A stretch of 40,247 bases of DNA, from assembly GCF_001427605.1 (NCBI RefSeq), contig NZ_LMGZ01000015.1, forward strand, positions 1 through 40,247, read 5' to 3'. Below the pieces are notes generated by a model, which worked only from the letters and a program-made list of their open reading frames with translations, ran no database searches and was not told the origin of the DNA. This document shows, piece by piece, positions 1 through 6,749 of the stretch. A program made the translations under genes and the position numbers. Every line of letters starts with the position of its first letter. Position 1 is the stretch's first letter. Source of the DNA: Devosia sp. Root635 (GTDB taxonomy: Bacteria > Pseudomonadota > Alphaproteobacteria > Rhizobiales > Devosiaceae).

Positions 1-36
1 CCATCCTCAATGCTATCGTCAAACAATCGACAGTTG

Positions 37-110
37 CTTGACCCGAGGGCTCTGCACTTGTGCAGTTTCGGTAAGTGTAACGCCCTCGGGTCAAGCCCGA
101 GGGTGACGGC
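37..110. repeat. Family A palindromic repeat, copy 1
   Basis: Two arms, each itself a hairpin built from CCCTCGGG and CCCGAGGG around CTTGA, face each other across a variable loop. The left arm is shortened here: it starts at the CTTGA and lacks the outer GTCACCCTCGGG found in the copy at 23718-23801. The right arm (82-107) is complete. Related copies are at 23718-23801 and, as a fragment, at 40145-40160. This looks like a dispersed extragenic palindrome downstream of the dioxygenase gene, whose 3' end is at 154. Confidence 0.75.
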
Positions 111-153
111 CGGTGGGTTAGGGTGGGGCAACTGCTGCCCCACCCACATGCAT

Positions 154-1104
154 CTAAACCAGCGGCTTCAGCTCCGCCTCAATGCTGGCCCGACGACCTT
201 CGAGGAACGGCGGCAGAGCAAGGCTTTCCCCCAATGTCTCCATCGGCTCATCCGCCGCGAAGCCGGGGACGTCGGTGGCGATCTCGAACAGGATGCCGTT
301 GGGCTCGCGGAAATAGAGCGAGGTAAAATAAAAGCGCTCCACCTCTCCGCTATTGCGCAAGCCGGCACGGCCAACCCGCTCGATCCACTGGCGCAGCCCA
401 TCCTGGTCCGGCGTGCGGAAGGCGACGTGATGGACGCCACCTGCACCCGGACGGGCCGCGGGCAGGTTTGGGTCGACCGCAACATGCAGTTCGGCACCGG
501 GGCCGCCGGGGCCCATTTCATAGACGTGGGTCTCGGGCGTATGGCTGGTCGTGGCGTATTCGCGCACCTTGCGCATGTTCATCACCTGGGTCAGCACCGC
601 CTCCGTGCGATCGAGACGCGGCACCGAAAGGGTAATGGGCCCGAGCCCGATGATCTGCCGCTCTGATGGCACGGGTGATTTGGCCCAGGGAACGCTCCTG
701 TTGGCGGCGTCGATCACCATGCGGAAGCGCTGGCCCTCGAAATCCTCGAAATCGAGCGAAAGCTGGCCATTGCGCTCCTTGATGGCGCTGGTGCCGACGC
801 CGTGTTCCTGCAGGTGGGCCTTCCACCAGACTAGGCTATCCTCGGTATCGACGCGCAGGCCAGTGCGGCCCACCGTATGGTTGCCACGCTGTTCGCGGGC
901 GGCGGGGAAATCGAAGAAAGTGAGGTCGGCGCCAGGCGAGGCCACGCCGTCGCCATAGAACAGGTGATAGGCCGTCGTGTCGTCCTGGTTGACCGTCTTC
1001 TTGATCAGCCGCATGCCCAGGGTCTGGGTATAGAAGGCCAGATTCTTCTTCGCCTCGGCGGTAACCGCCGTGAGGTGATGGATGCCTCCGAGTTCGAGCG
1101 TCAT
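154..1104 (-). CDS. VOC-family ring-cleaving dioxygenase (MhqO/MhqA-like)
   Basis: This 316-residue protein has two glyoxalase/bleomycin-resistance (VOC) modules in tandem. The first begins with GIHHLT near residue 7, followed by YHLFYGD. The second carries GVHHVAF and ends in NGILFEIATD. The histidines and the terminal glutamate fit the His-His-Glu metal site of extradiol-type enzymes. The family is annotated as hydroquinone or catechol ring-cleaving dioxygenases and is often linked to quinone stress, but the substrate here is unknown. I chose the ATG at 1104 because AGGAGA lies 6-8 bases upstream and the protein then starts directly at the VOC fold. The frame stays open further upstream to about 1257 but that extension shows no domain. 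The gene stands alone, divergent from the tRNA. Family assignment is confident; the exact reaction is not. Confidence 0.88.
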   Translation of the reverse strand: MTLELGGIHHLTAVTAEAKKNLAFYTQTLGMRLIKKTVNQDDTTAYHLFYGDGVASPGADLTFFDFPAAREQRGNHTVGRTGLRVDTEDSLVWWKAHLQEHGVGTSAIKERNGQLSLDFEDFEGQRFRMVIDAANRSVPWAKSPVPSERQIIGLGPITLSVPRLDRTEAVLTQVMNMRKVREYATTSHTPETHVYEMGPGGPGAELHVAVDPNLPAARPGAGGVHHVAFRTPDQDGLRQWIERVGRAGLRNSGEVERFYFTSLYFREPNGILFEIATDVPGFAADEPMETLGESLALPPFLEGRRASIEAELKPLV

Positions 1105-1263
1105 GTTGGTGTCTCCTGATGGGGCGCGGGTATCGCGCTCAACGTTGACCAAGATGTAGTGGACCTCGCGCCGCTTTGGCAGCGCTACAATGCCGACAGA
1201 CTTGTGCCGATCCTTGAACGATAGCCTTGTGGCGTGTGCGAGGCCGGCCTGCACCACTGGTGC

Positions 1264-1292
1264 TTGACACCGCGGCGCGCTAAACTTAGTTA
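1264..1292 (+). promoter_or_regulatory. Probable sigma70-type promoter of the tRNA gene
   Basis: A perfect TTGACA at 1264-1269 is followed, after 17 bases, by TAGTTA at 1287-1292. This lies 37 bases ahead of the tRNA 5' end, the usual distance for a stable RNA promoter. It is a sequence match only. Confidence 0.55.
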
Positions 1293-1329
1293 GTGCGCGT
1301 CGCTCGGGGAAACCCGCGCTGCCCCTTGG

Positions 1330-1406
1330 GGCGGAGTAGCTCAGTTGGTTAGAGCAGCGGAATCATAATCCGTGTGTCCCCAGTTCAAATCTGGGCTTCG
1401 CTACCA
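1330..1406 (+). tRNA. tRNA-Met (anticodon CAT), probably the elongator form
   Basis: The 77-base gene folds into a full cloverleaf. The acceptor stem GGCGGAG pairs with CTTCGCT (two G-U pairs), the D arm contains GCTC and GAGC, and the anticodon stem GCGGA pairs with TCCGT (one G-U pair). The loop ATCATAA gives anticodon CAT, the T arm is CCCAG and CTGGG around TTCAAAT, and CCA is encoded. The paired first base and the D arm argue against initiator tRNA. A CAT anticodon can also belong to an isoleucine tRNA modified by TilS. The body resembles what I know of rhizobial elongator tRNA-Met, so I favour Met. Confidence 0.93.
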
Positions 1407-1432
1407 TTTTCATTGCAGGCAATGACGTGCAG

Positions 1433-1454
1433 GCCGGGTGAAAGCCCGGCTTTT
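1433..1454 (+). terminator. Rho-independent terminator after tRNA-Met
   Basis: The stem GCCGGG (1433-1438) pairs with CCCGGC (1445-1450) across a six-base loop and is followed directly by TTTT. It sits 27 bases after the tRNA 3' end. Confidence 0.65.
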
Positions 1455-1602
1455 GCCGTTTCTGCGGCAGGCGTCCGGACGCCACCTCCTGCTGGTCGGA
1501 ATTTTACTTAGAGTTGAGCCAGTTAGGCTTAACGGATCGTTTCTTCCTGAGACGGTGATGGGCTGGACTATACTGTCTGGCAATTGACAAGGGGGACATG
1601 GG

Positions 1603-1821
1603 GTGAATTTGGAACTATTGGCAAGCGCGATATTCATGGTGACGGGCGGGGTCTATTACCTCGAATGCGCGATGCGCGCCGCGGTGCAGGTCGAATTCGA
1701 GCGCACTGCGTTGGAGCCGGCGCAGTCGCCGGCGGAACTTGCCTGGTACTACCGTCCCGCCGAAGTGTTCCTGCGCCAGGTCATCGATGCCCGCAGCCAG
1801 CGCGGCCTATGGCACAACTGA
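1603..1821 (+). CDS. Small hypothetical protein with N-terminal membrane segment
   Basis: This candidate protein has 72 residues and starts at GTG 1603, with AGGGGGA 6-13 bases upstream. The ATG just before it at 1598 runs into a stop after one codon. The first 20 or so residues are hydrophobic (LLASAIFMVTGGVYYLE) and could form one membrane segment or uncleaved anchor. The rest is charged and probably cytoplasmic or periplasmic. I recognise no family. It lies between the tRNA terminator and motA on the same strand, with 176 bases before motA. A small GC hairpin, CCGGC and GCCGG at 1823-1837, follows the stop. Codon use looks normal for the window, but the gene is short and unconfirmed. Confidence 0.45.
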   Translation: MNLELLASAIFMVTGGVYYLECAMRAAVQVEFERTALEPAQSPAELAWYYRPAEVFLRQVIDARSQRGLWHN

Positions 1822-1997
1822 GCCGGCGCGGCGCCGGATTCAATTCAACTCTCCATATCGATCTTAAGTCTTGTGGCACGGCCTGGGCGCCATGGTACCA
1901 CAGGGCGCGAAGCCGTGGATAAACCGGCTGTTAAGGTAAACCGACCGATAATGCCGACCTGGAAACGATGTCGTCCACAAGGTGAGTTTCAGGTCTT

Positions 1998-2861
1998 ATG
2001 CGTCTTCTTATCGGCATCGTTATCGTTATCGGCGCGGTCATTGGCGGGTATCTCGGGGTTGGCGGCCACATGTATGTGCTGTGGCAACCCTTTGAATTCG
2101 TGATCATTCTCGGCGCGGCCATCGGCGCCTATGTCATCGGCAATACGGGACCGGTGCTGAAGCAGACGCTGGGCGTGTTCGCAACGCTGTTCAAGGGCCC
2201 GAAATACAACAAGGCGGCGTATGTCGAACTGCTCGGCATGCAGTTCAGCCTCTATAAGCTGGTCCAGTCCAAGGGCATTCTGGCGCTGGAACAGCATATC
2301 GAAAATCCCGCTGAATCGACGCTGTTCGCGCGCTTTCCCACCTTTGCCAACAATCATCACGCCGTCGAGTTCGTCTGCGATTACCTGCGCATGGTCACGC
2401 TGGGCTCCAACAATGTCCACGAAATGGAAGCCCTGATGGACGAGGAGCTGGAAACCCATCACCAGGAGAATGAGCGCGTCGTCAATGCCATGCAGGCGCT
2501 GGCCGACGGGACGCCGGCTTTGGGCATCGTGGCCGCCGTGCTGGGCGTGATCCATACGATGGGCGCCATCAGCGAACCGCCCGAAGTGCTCGGCCACATG
2601 ATCGGCGGCGCTCTGGTCGGTACCTTCTTCGGCGTGTTCGTGGCCTATGGCTTTTTCGGGCCGTTCGCGCAGTCGCTGCGCAATATCTACGAGGCCGAGG
2701 ACAAGTATTTCCTGTCGCTCAAGGTTGGCCTTCTGGCCCATATTTCCGGCCAGGTGCCAGTCATGGCCATCGAATTCGCGCGCAAGGCGCTGATGTCGGA
2801 AGACCGGCCGAGCTTCGCCGAAATCGACGAGGCCACGGCCAACCTGCCCGCCGCGACATAG
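1998..2861 (+). CDS. motA: Flagellar motor stator protein MotA
   Basis: MotA is the membrane subunit of the proton-driven stator that turns the flagellar rotor, in a complex with MotB. The 287-residue product has the family layout. Two hydrophobic segments are at the N-terminus (about 2-22 and 33-52). A long cytoplasmic stretch with charged residues (MDEELETHHQENERVVNAM) contacts the rotor. Two further membrane segments (about 170-195 and 205-225) include TPALGIVAAVLGVIHTMG and the conserved GALVGTFFGVFVAYG. A weak purine-rich AAGGTGAG sits 11 bases before the ATG. motB follows after 21 bases, so the two are co-transcribed. No clear flagellar sigma factor promoter is visible upstream, and no other flagellar gene is in the window. 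Confidence 0.96.
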   Translation: MRLLIGIVIVIGAVIGGYLGVGGHMYVLWQPFEFVIILGAAIGAYVIGNTGPVLKQTLGVFATLFKGPKYNKAAYVELLGMQFSLYKLVQSKGILALEQHIENPAESTLFARFPTFANNHHAVEFVCDYLRMVTLGSNNVHEMEALMDEELETHHQENERVVNAMQALADGTPALGIVAAVLGVIHTMGAISEPPEVLGHMIGGALVGTFFGVFVAYGFFGPFAQSLRNIYEAEDKYFLSLKVGLLAHISGQVPVMAIEFARKALMSEDRPSFAEIDEATANLPAAT

Positions 2862-2882
2862 GGCATGATTTAGGAAGCCAGA

Positions 2883-3806
2883 ATGGCGAATTTCGACCAG
2901 CCGATCATCATCAAGAAGGTCAAGAAGCACAAGCACGCCCATCATGGCGGGGCCTGGAAGATCGCCTATGCCGACTTCGTGACTGCCATGATGGCCTTCT
3001 TCCTGCTGCTGTGGCTGATCAGCATGACCACGCCCGAGCAGAAGGAAGGCCTCGCCTCGTATTTCGCGCCGCCCAATATCAGCCCGACGACCAGTGGTTC
3101 GGGCGGGTTGATGGGCGGTACGGCGCTGGATGACAGCGCGGATGCGCTGATGCGCGGCTCGGCTCCCGACGTGACCGTGGATGCCTCGGTGACGCCCAAG
3201 GGCGAGGAATTCGGCACGGTGACCGGCGCGATGAGCGGCCGCGACCAACTGCAGGGCAATGAATTCGAGGCGGCCAATGCGTCCCAATACGATCTCAAGG
3301 CCGATGACGACCAGGGCTTCCACAGCGCTGCGGCGAGCATTCGCCAGGCCTGGCAGTCGCTGCCCGACATTACCGAGATTGCCGATAACCTGATCGTCGA
3401 GGAGACCGACGAAGGGCTCAATATCCGCATCATCGACCAAGAGGGTCGGCCGATGTTCCCCGAGGGGTCGAAATATCCCAATGAGGTGACGCGGCAGGCC
3501 ATCGCGGCGATTGCGCCCATCCTGCAGAAGCTATCGAGTCCGGTGCGGATTTCCGGCCATACCGCGGCGGGCGGCGTCTATGCCAATCCGCGCTATGGTT
3601 CCTGGGAACTTTCGGCCGATCGCGCCAATACGGTCCGGCAAATCCTGGGTGAGTTCGGGCTGGCCGATGACCGCGTCAATTCGGTGGTGGGCCGCTCGAC
3701 GGCCGATCCGTTCTTCCCCAACGACCCCTATATGGCGGCCAATGAGCGGGTCGAGATCACGCTGCTGCATGAGGAGCCGCCGGTGCCGGCCGGGCTGAAG
3801 CCTTAG
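2883..3806 (+). CDS. motB: Flagellar motor protein MotB
   Basis: MotB is the stator subunit that anchors the MotA/MotB channel to peptidoglycan and carries the proton-binding aspartate. The 307-residue protein opens with a basic, histidine-rich cytoplasmic tail. The typical AWKIAYADFVTAMMAFF motif follows; Asp31 is the proton-carrying residue, within the single membrane helix (about 28-48). A poorly conserved periplasmic linker follows. The C-terminal OmpA-like peptidoglycan-binding domain spans about residues 195-300, with ISGHTAAGG, LSADRAN and a final NERVEITLL. AGGAAG lies just before the ATG. It is the last gene of the motA-motB pair and is followed by repeats, then a gene of unrelated function. 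Confidence 0.96.
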   Translation: MANFDQPIIIKKVKKHKHAHHGGAWKIAYADFVTAMMAFFLLLWLISMTTPEQKEGLASYFAPPNISPTTSGSGGLMGGTALDDSADALMRGSAPDVTVDASVTPKGEEFGTVTGAMSGRDQLQGNEFEAANASQYDLKADDDQGFHSAAASIRQAWQSLPDITEIADNLIVEETDEGLNIRIIDQEGRPMFPEGSKYPNEVTRQAIAAIAPILQKLSSPVRISGHTAAGGVYANPRYGSWELSADRANTVRQILGEFGLADDRVNSVVGRSTADPFFPNDPYMAANERVEITLLHEEPPVPAGLKP

Positions 3807-3852
3807 GTTTTCTTCATCACTCCCTTGGGCTATCGCCTTGCAACTTGGCAGC

Positions 3853-3962
3853 ATATCGGGGCTGAACATCCCCCCACCCTTGCTCCCTCCCCGCAAGGGG
3901 GAGGGAGACGACTGAAGCAATGTGTCCCAAGCCGTTCCATACCTCTCCCCCCAAGGGAGAGG
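3853..3962. repeat. Family B repeat fragment plus a short related palindrome
   Basis: From 3853 to 3911 lies the right half of a family B element: ATATCGGGGCTGAAC, then CCCCCCACCCTTG, then the hairpin CTCCCTCCCC-GCAA-GGGGGAGGGAG. The left half seen in the copies at 6201 and 10673 is missing. A second hairpin, CCTCTCCCCCCAAGGGAGAGG, is at 3942-3962 and resembles the arms of the family D element at 12960-13086. Both occupy the 226-base gap between motB and the esterase gene. Confidence 0.7.
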
Positions 3963-4032
3963 CAAAAAAACCATCTGGTATGGAAGCCTGCCTCGGTGCA
4001 TGGTCACGTCGCCATTTGCCAGGAGTGTTGCC

Positions 4033-5001
4033 GTGCCCTTTCCCGATCTGATCCAGCCTGAACTCGGCGCCTATCGTAGCAGCGTTCAGATGCCGGGGGA
4101 TTTCTCTTCATTCTGGGAGGCGACTCTTGCCGAGGCGCGGGCCATCGGGGGCGATGTCAGCATGGTGAAGGCCGACACCACGCTCAAGGCGGTGGACGCG
4201 TTCGACGTGACCTTTCCGGGCTTTGGCGGGCACAAGATCAAGGGCTGGCTGGTGCTGCCGGCGCAGCGGACGGGAAGGTTGCCGCTGGTGGTGCAATATC
4301 TGGGCTATGGCGGCGGGCGGGGCTTTCCGCATGAACAATTGCACTGGGCTGCCTCGGGCTATGCCTATTTCCGCATGGATACGCGCGGGCAGGGCAGCGG
4401 CTGGTCGATGGGGGCGACGTCGGACCCGGTGGGCACGACGCCGTCCATTCCCGGCATGATGACCAAGGGCATTCTCGACAGGAACGACTACTACTACCGC
4501 CGGGTGTTTACCGATGCGGTGCGGGCCGTGGACATGCTGGTGGCGCAGGATTTCGTCGATGCCGGAAGGATCGCCGTCTGCGGCGGCAGCCAGGGCGGCG
4601 GCATCTCGCTGGCCGTGGCCGGGATCGACCCCAGGGTCAAGGCGGTCATGACCGACGTGCCCTTCCTCTGCGATTATCCGCGTGCCGTGCAGAAGGCCGG
4701 CCGCGACCCCTATCTGGAGATCGTGCGCTTCCTGGCGCAGCACCGTGACAAGAAGGCCAAGGTCTTTGAAGTGCTCAACTATTTCGATGGCGTCAACTTC
4801 GGGCGACAGGCCAAGGCGGCGGCTTTGTTCTCGGTGGCGGTGATGGACGAGACCTGCCCGCCATCGACGGTCTATGGCGCCTACAATGCCTATGCCGGGA
4901 CCGACAAGAGCATCGAGGAATACGAATTCAACAACCACGAAGGCGGCCAGGCTTTCCAGGACCGGGCGCAAATGGTGTGGCTCGCCCAGCGTTTCAGCTA
5001 G
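4033..5001 (+). CDS. Acetyl xylan esterase / cephalosporin-C deacetylase family (CE7)
   Basis: This 322-residue alpha/beta hydrolase removes acetyl groups from sugars or oligosaccharides. The N-terminal PDLIQPEL and later VVQYLGYGGGRG, FRMDTRGQGSGWSMG and GGSQGGG are typical of carbohydrate esterase family 7. The serine of GGSQGGG is the nucleophile, the aspartate of MDETCPPSTVYGAYN the acid, and the histidine of NNHEGGQ the base. No signal peptide is present, so it should act in the cytoplasm on imported sugars. The start is GTG 4033, with AGGAG seven bases upstream. Reading further back would translate the repeat at 3942-3962. The lacI gene follows on the same strand after 76 bases, and the glycan import operon lies beyond it, which supports a role in de-acetylating the imported substrate. 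Confidence 0.9.
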   Translation: MPFPDLIQPELGAYRSSVQMPGDFSSFWEATLAEARAIGGDVSMVKADTTLKAVDAFDVTFPGFGGHKIKGWLVLPAQRTGRLPLVVQYLGYGGGRGFPHEQLHWAASGYAYFRMDTRGQGSGWSMGATSDPVGTTPSIPGMMTKGILDRNDYYYRRVFTDAVRAVDMLVAQDFVDAGRIAVCGGSQGGGISLAVAGIDPRVKAVMTDVPFLCDYPRAVQKAGRDPYLEIVRFLAQHRDKKAKVFEVLNYFDGVNFGRQAKAAALFSVAVMDETCPPSTVYGAYNAYAGTDKSIEEYEFNNHEGGQAFQDRAQMVWLAQRFS

Positions 5002-5039
5002 GGGGATAAGTTCACGGCGGGACTTGCGCTGCTCAAAAA

Positions 5040-5054
5040 ACGCAAATATTGCGT
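5040..5054. promoter_or_regulatory. Operator-like palindrome ahead of the lacI-family gene
   Basis: ACGCAA-ATA-TTGCGT is a perfect inverted repeat with a three-base centre. Its left half, ACGCAAAT, is the reverse complement of the ATTTGCGT repeated ahead of the operon at 6572-6588. It ends 24 bases before the GTG start at 5078, a fitting place for autoregulation. The link to this regulator is an inference. Confidence 0.5.
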
Positions 5055-5077
5055 AGATGAGACAGCGAGGCGAAGCC

Positions 5078-6082
5078 GTGACCGTGCAAAGACGTGCAAA
5101 CCAGGCCGATATCGCGGAACGCCTTGGCGTTTCGGTGAGTACGGTGTCGCGCGCGCTGGCCAACGAGATCGGCATCAGCGACGCGGTGCGGCGCGACGTG
5201 CAGCGCATGGCGCGGACGCTGGGCTACAAGAGCAAGCATAACATGGCCGCGGTGTCCGGGGATAAAAGGGCGGTGGCGCTGGTGCCGCTGGGCAGCGCGA
5301 CGAGCGGGCTGTCGGGCTTCTATTTCGGCATTGTCGAGGGCATGCGGACGCAGGCGGCGGCGGCCGGCATGGCGCTCGACGTGCGGCTGGTCAATGAATC
5401 CGTGGTGACGCTGGATTTGATAAAAAAGCAGATCGCCCAGGCCGATGCCGGCGGCCTGCTGCTGGCGGGGATCGATGCCTGGGAGGAGCTGGCGGCCTGG
5501 TCCAATGAGGCCGAAGTGCCGGTGGTGCTGGTCAATGGCAGCGACCCGAAGATGCGGGTCAGCTCGGTTTCGCCGGCCAATTACTACGGCGCCTATATGG
5601 CGACGCAGCGCCTGCTGGATGCCGGGCACCGGAAAATCCTGCATTATACGCATCGCAATCGGCCGACCATAAGGCAGCGCCTGCGCGGGTTCGAGCAGGC
5701 CATTGCCATGACGCCGGGCGCAGTGGGAACCGTGGTCAATACCGATGAGCGCCACACGCGGGAATTGCTGGCCGACATGCTGGCCGGCAAGCACGACATC
5801 ACCGCGGCCTTCATCTGGAACGACATTGCCGCGGTGGAGATGCTGGAAGGCATCTATGGGGCCGACAGCCCACTGCCACAGAACTTCTCGATCATCGGCT
5901 TCGACGACCTGCCGCTGGCCGGCATGGCGACTCCACGGCTGAGCACGACGCGGGTGGATCGCGAGGCAATCGGACGCGGCGCGGTGCGGCTGCTGGCCGA
6001 GCATATGGACGGTGAAGCGGCCGTGCAGCAGCTTGAAATCGGGGTCACCATGGTCGAGGGCGAGACGGTGTTTCCGGGGTAG
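5078..6082 (+). CDS. LacI-family transcriptional regulator
   Basis: This is a DNA-binding repressor of about 334 residues that presumably senses a sugar from the neighbouring catabolic locus. The N-terminal helix-turn-helix reads ADIAERLGVSVSTVSRAL and is followed by the hinge region LGYKSKHNMA. The rest is a periplasmic-binding-protein-like sensor domain, with VALVPLGS, a conserved IIGFDDLPLAGM and LSTTRVDREAIGRGAVRLL near the end. I chose GTG 5078, which has GAGG 7-10 bases upstream. An in-frame ATG at 5057 would add seven residues (MRQRGEA) but has no ribosome-binding site and nearly touches the palindrome at 5040-5054. It lies between the esterase and the glycan operon, all on the plus strand. 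Matching half-sites before itself and before the operon suggest that it controls both. Confidence 0.92.
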   Translation: MTVQRRANQADIAERLGVSVSTVSRALANEIGISDAVRRDVQRMARTLGYKSKHNMAAVSGDKRAVALVPLGSATSGLSGFYFGIVEGMRTQAAAAGMALDVRLVNESVVTLDLIKKQIAQADAGGLLLAGIDAWEELAAWSNEAEVPVVLVNGSDPKMRVSSVSPANYYGAYMATQRLLDAGHRKILHYTHRNRPTIRQRLRGFEQAIAMTPGAVGTVVNTDERHTRELLADMLAGKHDITAAFIWNDIAAVEMLEGIYGADSPLPQNFSIIGFDDLPLAGMATPRLSTTRVDREAIGRGAVRLLAEHMDGEAAVQQLEIGVTMVEGETVFPG

Positions 6083-6097
6083 GGAGTCTCCGCTTGG

Positions 6098-6123
6098 CGT
6101 CATCCGCGCAGGCGGGAATGACG
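6098..6123. repeat. Short palindrome of the GTCAT...ATGAC type (family C-like)
   Basis: CGTCAT-CCGCGCAGGCGGGA-ATGACG is an imperfect inverted repeat with CCGC and GCGG forming the inner stem. It resembles the GTCAT...ATGAC elements at 30068-30112 and 36747-36828. It begins 15 bases after the lacI stop and could serve as that gene's 3' end. Confidence 0.5.
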
Positions 6124-6200
6124 TGGACGGGTGACGAGAGGTCGGTGGCTATCCCCATAAGGGCAGGGGGCTGGCACGAGGTTGCCATGTCCACCGCGCG

Positions 6201-6287
6201 GCTCCTCCCCCTTGACGGGGGAGGCTGGGTGGGGGTGTCGTTTAGCCCGGATATCGGGGCTAAACATCCCCCCACCCTTGATCCCTT
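6201..6287. repeat. Family B cloverleaf-like repeat, 3' arm truncated
   Basis: Hairpin one is CTCCCCCTTGACGGGGGAG. The stem GTGGGGGT pairs with the later CCCCCCACCC. Between them is the core hairpin TTTAGCCC (6241-6248) with GGGCTAAA (6257-6264) around GGATATCG. After CACCCTTGATCCCTT the sequence diverges where the complete copy at 10673-10774 continues with its last hairpin. It is part of the 667-base non-coding stretch from 6083 to 6749. Confidence 0.75.
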
Positions 6288-6321
6288 GAAACTTTTGTGG
6301 CCGCCAGATTGTCCCCGCGCT

Positions 6322-6350
6322 CGTCATTACCCGGCTTGTCCGGGCCATCC
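6322..6350. repeat. Family C repeat, half copy
   Basis: CGTCATTACCCGGCTTGTCC and the following GGGCCATCC match one arm of the full family C element at 36747-36828. CCCGG-CTTGT-CCGGG forms a small hairpin. From here to 6468 I see no gene or clear structure. Confidence 0.6.
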
Positions 6351-6488
6351 ATCGCGCCGTATGCGCTGAAAGGTGGACGAGGTCGGTGGCCTGCTTTCGC
6401 GGGGAGGAAGGGCCGCGCTTTTGGGCGGGGATAAGTTTTTCCGCTTCGGCCGGCGACCCCGAAATCGTGTCAGCGACCCCCGGAAAAT

Positions 6489-6623
6489 GTTAGCAGACTG
6501 TTAGCATCGACGCGCGGGAGAGGTGAATTTCCACGGCCTATGCCGTTGCTGAATCGACGCAAAATGAACAAATTTGCGTAATTTGCGTGATTTGCGCAAA
6601 ATGCTTGAAATGACGCAAAAACT
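6489..6623. promoter_or_regulatory. Operator cluster before the glycan operon
   Basis: Three tandem nine-base repeats, ATTTGCGTA (6572-6580), ATTTGCGTG (6581-6589) and ATTTGCGCA (6590-6598), are flanked by inverted half-sites ACGCAAAA at 6557-6564 and 6613-6620. The third repeat contains the palindrome TTTGCGCAAA with a central CG, typical of LacI-family operators. ATTTGCGT is the reverse complement of ACGCAAAT in front of the lacI gene. Further upstream, TGTTAGCA occurs twice at a spacing of ten bases (6489-6496 and 6499-6506). GTCAGCGACCC at 6469-6479 is repeated inverted at 6654-6664, bracketing the whole cluster. Regulator binding is inferred. Confidence 0.55.
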
Positions 6624-6633
6624 GGCCTACCGT
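6605..6633 (+). promoter_or_regulatory. Possible promoter of the glycan operon
   Basis: TTGAAA at 6605-6610 and TACCGT at 6628-6633 are separated by 17 bases. The half-site ACGCAAAA lies between them, which would place a bound repressor over the promoter. The -10 box is weak. Confidence 0.35.
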
Positions 6634-6749
6634 TACCCAAGTTGCATAAGTCAGGGTCGCTGACCTGCGAGAGCCTGTCCTCGATCAAGAAGGGCAGCCC
6701 GGCAGGAACAGTGGCACAGCGCCCGGCGTGGCGCCGACGGGAGGACGGC

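Noticed and set aside
1321..1336. A small CCCC/GGGG hairpin directly before tRNA-Met.
   Set aside because: It overlaps the first base of the tRNA and has no T-run, so it is not a terminator and is probably incidental.
1920..1952. A possible flagellar sigma28 promoter before motA (TAAA at 1920 and ACCGATAA at 1944).
   Set aside because: The spacer is 20 bases rather than about 15, and no good alternative -35 box exists for the GATAAT at 1947.
5057..5077. An ATG start for the LacI-family gene seven codons upstream.
   Set aside because: No ribosome-binding site precedes it and it nearly abuts the operator-like palindrome, whereas GTG 5078 has GAGG at the right distance.
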